DNA from: Otis tarda
Taxonomy: Eukaryota > Chordata > Aves > Otidiformes > Otididae
DNA length: 64,000 nucleotides
Assembly (NCBI GenBank): GCA_026413225.1
Contig: CM048552.1
Span: 200,645,553 to 200,709,552 of the forward strand
Reading direction: 5' to 3'
The translations under genes and the position numbers were made by a program. Within the stretch, counting starts at the first letter, position 1, and each line of letters opens with the position of its first letter. Shown one piece after another: positions 63,970 through 64,000 of the stretch. Under the pieces are notes generated by a model. The model ran no database searches, was not told where the DNA came from, and worked only from the letters and a program-made list of their open reading frames with translations.

Positions 63970-64000
63970 CCAACATTGCCAGATGACTAAACATGTGGGA

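Larger units (their letters stand above)
51555..64000 (+). other. PDGFD: PDGFD intron 1, 5' portion
   Basis: The intron begins with GTGAGT after exon 1 and runs beyond the window. No sequence resembling PDGF-D exon 2 (start of the CUB domain) was found. After the CpG island it is ordinary AT-rich DNA holding a CR1 tail, one CR1 copy, one inverted LTR, a 29-nt palindrome, a 13-bp tandem duplication (55005-55030) and a poly-A run near its end. PDGFD is known for long introns, so a missing exon 2 is expected. In 52440-57490, 57535-58700, 59205-59720 and 60860-64000 I see no gene. Confidence 0.85.

Noticed and set aside
1..64000. A previously undescribed multi-gene system, CRISPR array, phage or bacterial operon
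   Set aside because: There are no regularly spaced repeats with unique spacers, no ribosome binding sites and no closely packed conserved genes. The content is avian: one exon, an intron and mobile-element fossils.

Overview
This window looks like nuclear DNA from a bird. It carries seven CR1 LINE copies or large fragments, most ending in the CR1 octamer tail (ATTCTATG-type repeats), two related endogenous-retrovirus LTRs, and very old CR1/L3-like and MIR-like relics. There are no primate- or rodent-type SINEs and no bacterial or phage gene organisation. The species cannot be named from the sequence alone.

One protein-coding gene is recognisable. The first coding exon of PDGFD (platelet-derived growth factor D) lies at 51425-51554 on the + strand. 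It encodes a signal peptide and the start of the mature chain, and ends at a consensus GTGAGT donor in phase 1. It sits in a CpG island of about 1.9 kb (roughly 50550-52440) that serves as its promoter. The rest of the window to 64000 is the 5' part of PDGFD intron 1; no second exon was found.

Layout. 1-50550: AT-rich, gene-free DNA upstream of PDGFD, holding a solo LTR (7997-9136, 5-bp target duplication ACATG), CR1 copies at 5154, 19752, 20984, 27704, 34680 and 42816, old CR1/L3-type relics at 11330, 13095, 22950 and 46785-48400, and MIR-like relics at 18240, 34495, 35600, 40234 and 41110. 50550-52440: CpG island, 5' leader and exon 1. 51555-64000: intron 1, with a tiny CR1 tail (57494), a CR1 of a different subfamily (58701) and a second, inverted LTR (59723-60855).

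The mobile elements are fossils and do not act together with the gene, although the solo LTR keeps a TATA-like box and a polyadenylation signal. I found no new multi-gene system. The observations most worth checking are an out-of-frame upstream ORF overlapping the PDGFD start, the variable number of ~45-bp modules inside the two LTRs, a CR1 whose reverse transcriptase is joined directly to its own 3' tip, a decayed LINE that still shows two RT motifs in order, and a perfect 29-nt palindrome in PDGFD intron 1.
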